DNA from: Peribacillus simplex
Lineage (GTDB): Bacteria > Bacillota > Bacilli > Bacillales > DSM-1321
Reading direction: 5' to 3'
Length of the DNA: 64,000 bases
Assembly: GCF_001578185.1 (NCBI RefSeq)
Contig: NZ_CP011008.1
Coordinates: 1,330,001-1,394,000 of the forward strand
A program made the translations under genes and the position numbers. Shown piece by piece: positions 63,252 to 64,000 of the stretch. The notes under the pieces were generated by a model. It was not told the DNA's origin, ran no database searches, and saw nothing but the letters and a program-made list of their open reading frames with translations. The stretch's first letter is position 1. Each line of letters begins with the position of its first letter.

Positions 63252-63977
63252 TCAATCCAAAAAATAATCAGGAAAATCGGAGATGATACCATCTAACTTC
63301 ATCTTTTTGAAAATGTGTATTTGTTTTTTATTGTTGACGGTCCATGTATACACTTTCATTCCGTGCTCCTGGATGCGCATTTGCAGCTTAGGACTCATAA
63401 TCGTTTGCTTTGGATTCAAAAATGATGCAAACTCTGCAATCTCTTTTAATTTTTGGTCATTAATTCGCCGTTTTATCAAAACGCCAACTTGTATGTCCGG
63501 CATTAGCTGATGAAACCTTTTCATGGATTCCAAATCGAACGAATGAACCATAACCCTATTATTCCCTGATGAATATTCTTGGATCTTTCCTAATTCTTCA
63601 GCAAGTTTCTTTTCAATGCCGGGATAAGAAGATGGATGTTTTATTTCGATTAAGATTCCAACTTCAGACCCGAAATTCTCCAATACCTCACTAAGTAAGG
63701 GGATCTTTTCGTTTTTATAACGAGTATGATACCAGCTCCCTGCATCCAATCCCTTTAATTCGGCCGCCGTATAATCACGGAGGTTTCCTTTGCCGCTTGT
63801 GGTTCGATCCAGTGTGGGATCATGATGAACCACAATTACACCATCTTTACTAAGATGAATATCCACTTCTAGGAAATCAGCTCCCAATTCAATTGCTTTA
63901 TTAAAAGATGCCATTGTATTCTCGGGGCAATATCCAGATGCACCGCGATGTCCTATCTTAAGGGGGGAATGCTGCAT
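63252..63977 (-). CDS. Glycerophosphodiester phosphodiesterase family protein
   Basis: 241-aa cytoplasmic TIM barrel. KIGHRGASGYCPENTMASF, DFLEVDIHLSKDGVIVVHHDPTLDRTTSGKG and ILIEIKHP contain the catalytic His pair and calcium-binding Glu/Asp. The C-terminal VYTWTVNNKKQ is typical. It splits glycerophosphodiesters to glycerol-3-phosphate and an alcohol. Similar in size to B. subtilis YqiK. No signal peptide, unlike secreted GlpQ. Confidence 0.9.
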   Translation of the reverse strand: MQHSPLKIGHRGASGYCPENTMASFNKAIELGADFLEVDIHLSKDGVIVVHHDPTLDRTTSGKGNLRDYTAAELKGLDAGSWYHTRYKNEKIPLLSEVLENFGSEVGILIEIKHPSSYPGIEKKLAEELGKIQEYSSGNNRVMVHSFDLESMKRFHQLMPDIQVGVLIKRRINDQKLKEIAEFASFLNPKQTIMSPKLQMRIQEHGMKVYTWTVNNKKQIHIFKKMKLDGIISDFPDYFLD

Positions 63978-64000
63978 AATGGAGTTCTCAGGGAATTCAC

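Overview
The window reads as chromosome of a low-GC, spore-forming Bacillaceae bacterium, most likely a Peribacillus/Bacillus simplex-type species. Many proteins match well-known Bacillus subtilis families closely, for example CspC, DhaS, NiaP, YhfE, YdaG, YwnH, CwlO, CwlK, bacillopeptidase F and a YidC2 gene behind a MifM-like leader. There is a Spo0E-type phosphatase, starts often use TTG or GTG after strong GGAGG sites, and riboswitches and intrinsic terminators are of the Bacillus type. No rRNA or tRNA gene was seen.

Layout. 1-8.2 kb: oxidoreductases (SDR, IolU-like, old-yellow-enzyme), a HesB-like protein, a GH1 6-phospho-beta-glucosidase, a SulP transporter and a MerR regulator. 8.4-14.3 kb: a carboxylesterase, then a decaying tryptophan-to-kynurenine operon (kynU pseudogene, permease, intact kynA, kynB pseudogene, NadD-like gene). 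14.4-18.5 kb: a complete sulfate ABC transporter behind a leader with a strong terminator. 18.7-21.3 kb: the CwlO cell-wall hydrolase and the yxcD pair. 21.3-23.3 kb: an IS1182-family element inserted in the loop of the yxcD terminator, then a 221-bp MITE-like repeat. 23.5-30 kb: an aldose epimerase, amino-acid antiporter, candidate small RNA, YezD, beta-lactamase-fold hydrolase, YdcF-like protein, CspC, and a Gly/Tyr repeat protein that may belong to the spore coat. 30.2-30.6 kb: remnants of recombinase and integrase genes. 30.6-35.2 kb: aminopeptidase, aldehyde dehydrogenase and niacin transporter. 35.2-38.9 kb: a TPP-riboswitch-controlled thiamine salvage operon (tenA-thiW-thiD-thiM-thiE). 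39.0-39.2 kb: a SAM-I riboswitch pointing the other way with no sulfur gene behind it. 39.3-44.9 kb: small sporulation and iron-type proteins, acetyltransferase, SGNH hydrolase, two pseudogenes (MFS, DinB), CwlK, acyl-CoA thioesterase and YetJ. 45.3-51 kb: an oligopeptide ABC operon. 51.5-53.2 kb: M42 peptidase and YdaG. 53.3-56.8 kb: a two-gene cyanophycin operon (cphB-cphA). 56.9-61.2 kb: secreted bacillopeptidase F. 61.6-64 kb: the mifM-like/yidC2 pair and a glycerophosphodiesterase.

How it fits together. The window is mostly core metabolism and nutrient uptake (sulfate, peptides, niacin, thiamine precursors), cell-wall turnover, and nitrogen storage as cyanophycin. Layered on this are signs of erosion: broken kyn genes, broken MFS and DinB genes, integrase tails, an IS and a MITE. 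The points most worth a second look are the MifM-like arrest-peptide system, the orphan SAM riboswitch, the half-dead kynurenine operon, the MITE with clear target duplication, and several leader RNAs or small RNAs without a known class. All calls were made by reading the sequence; no database search was run.
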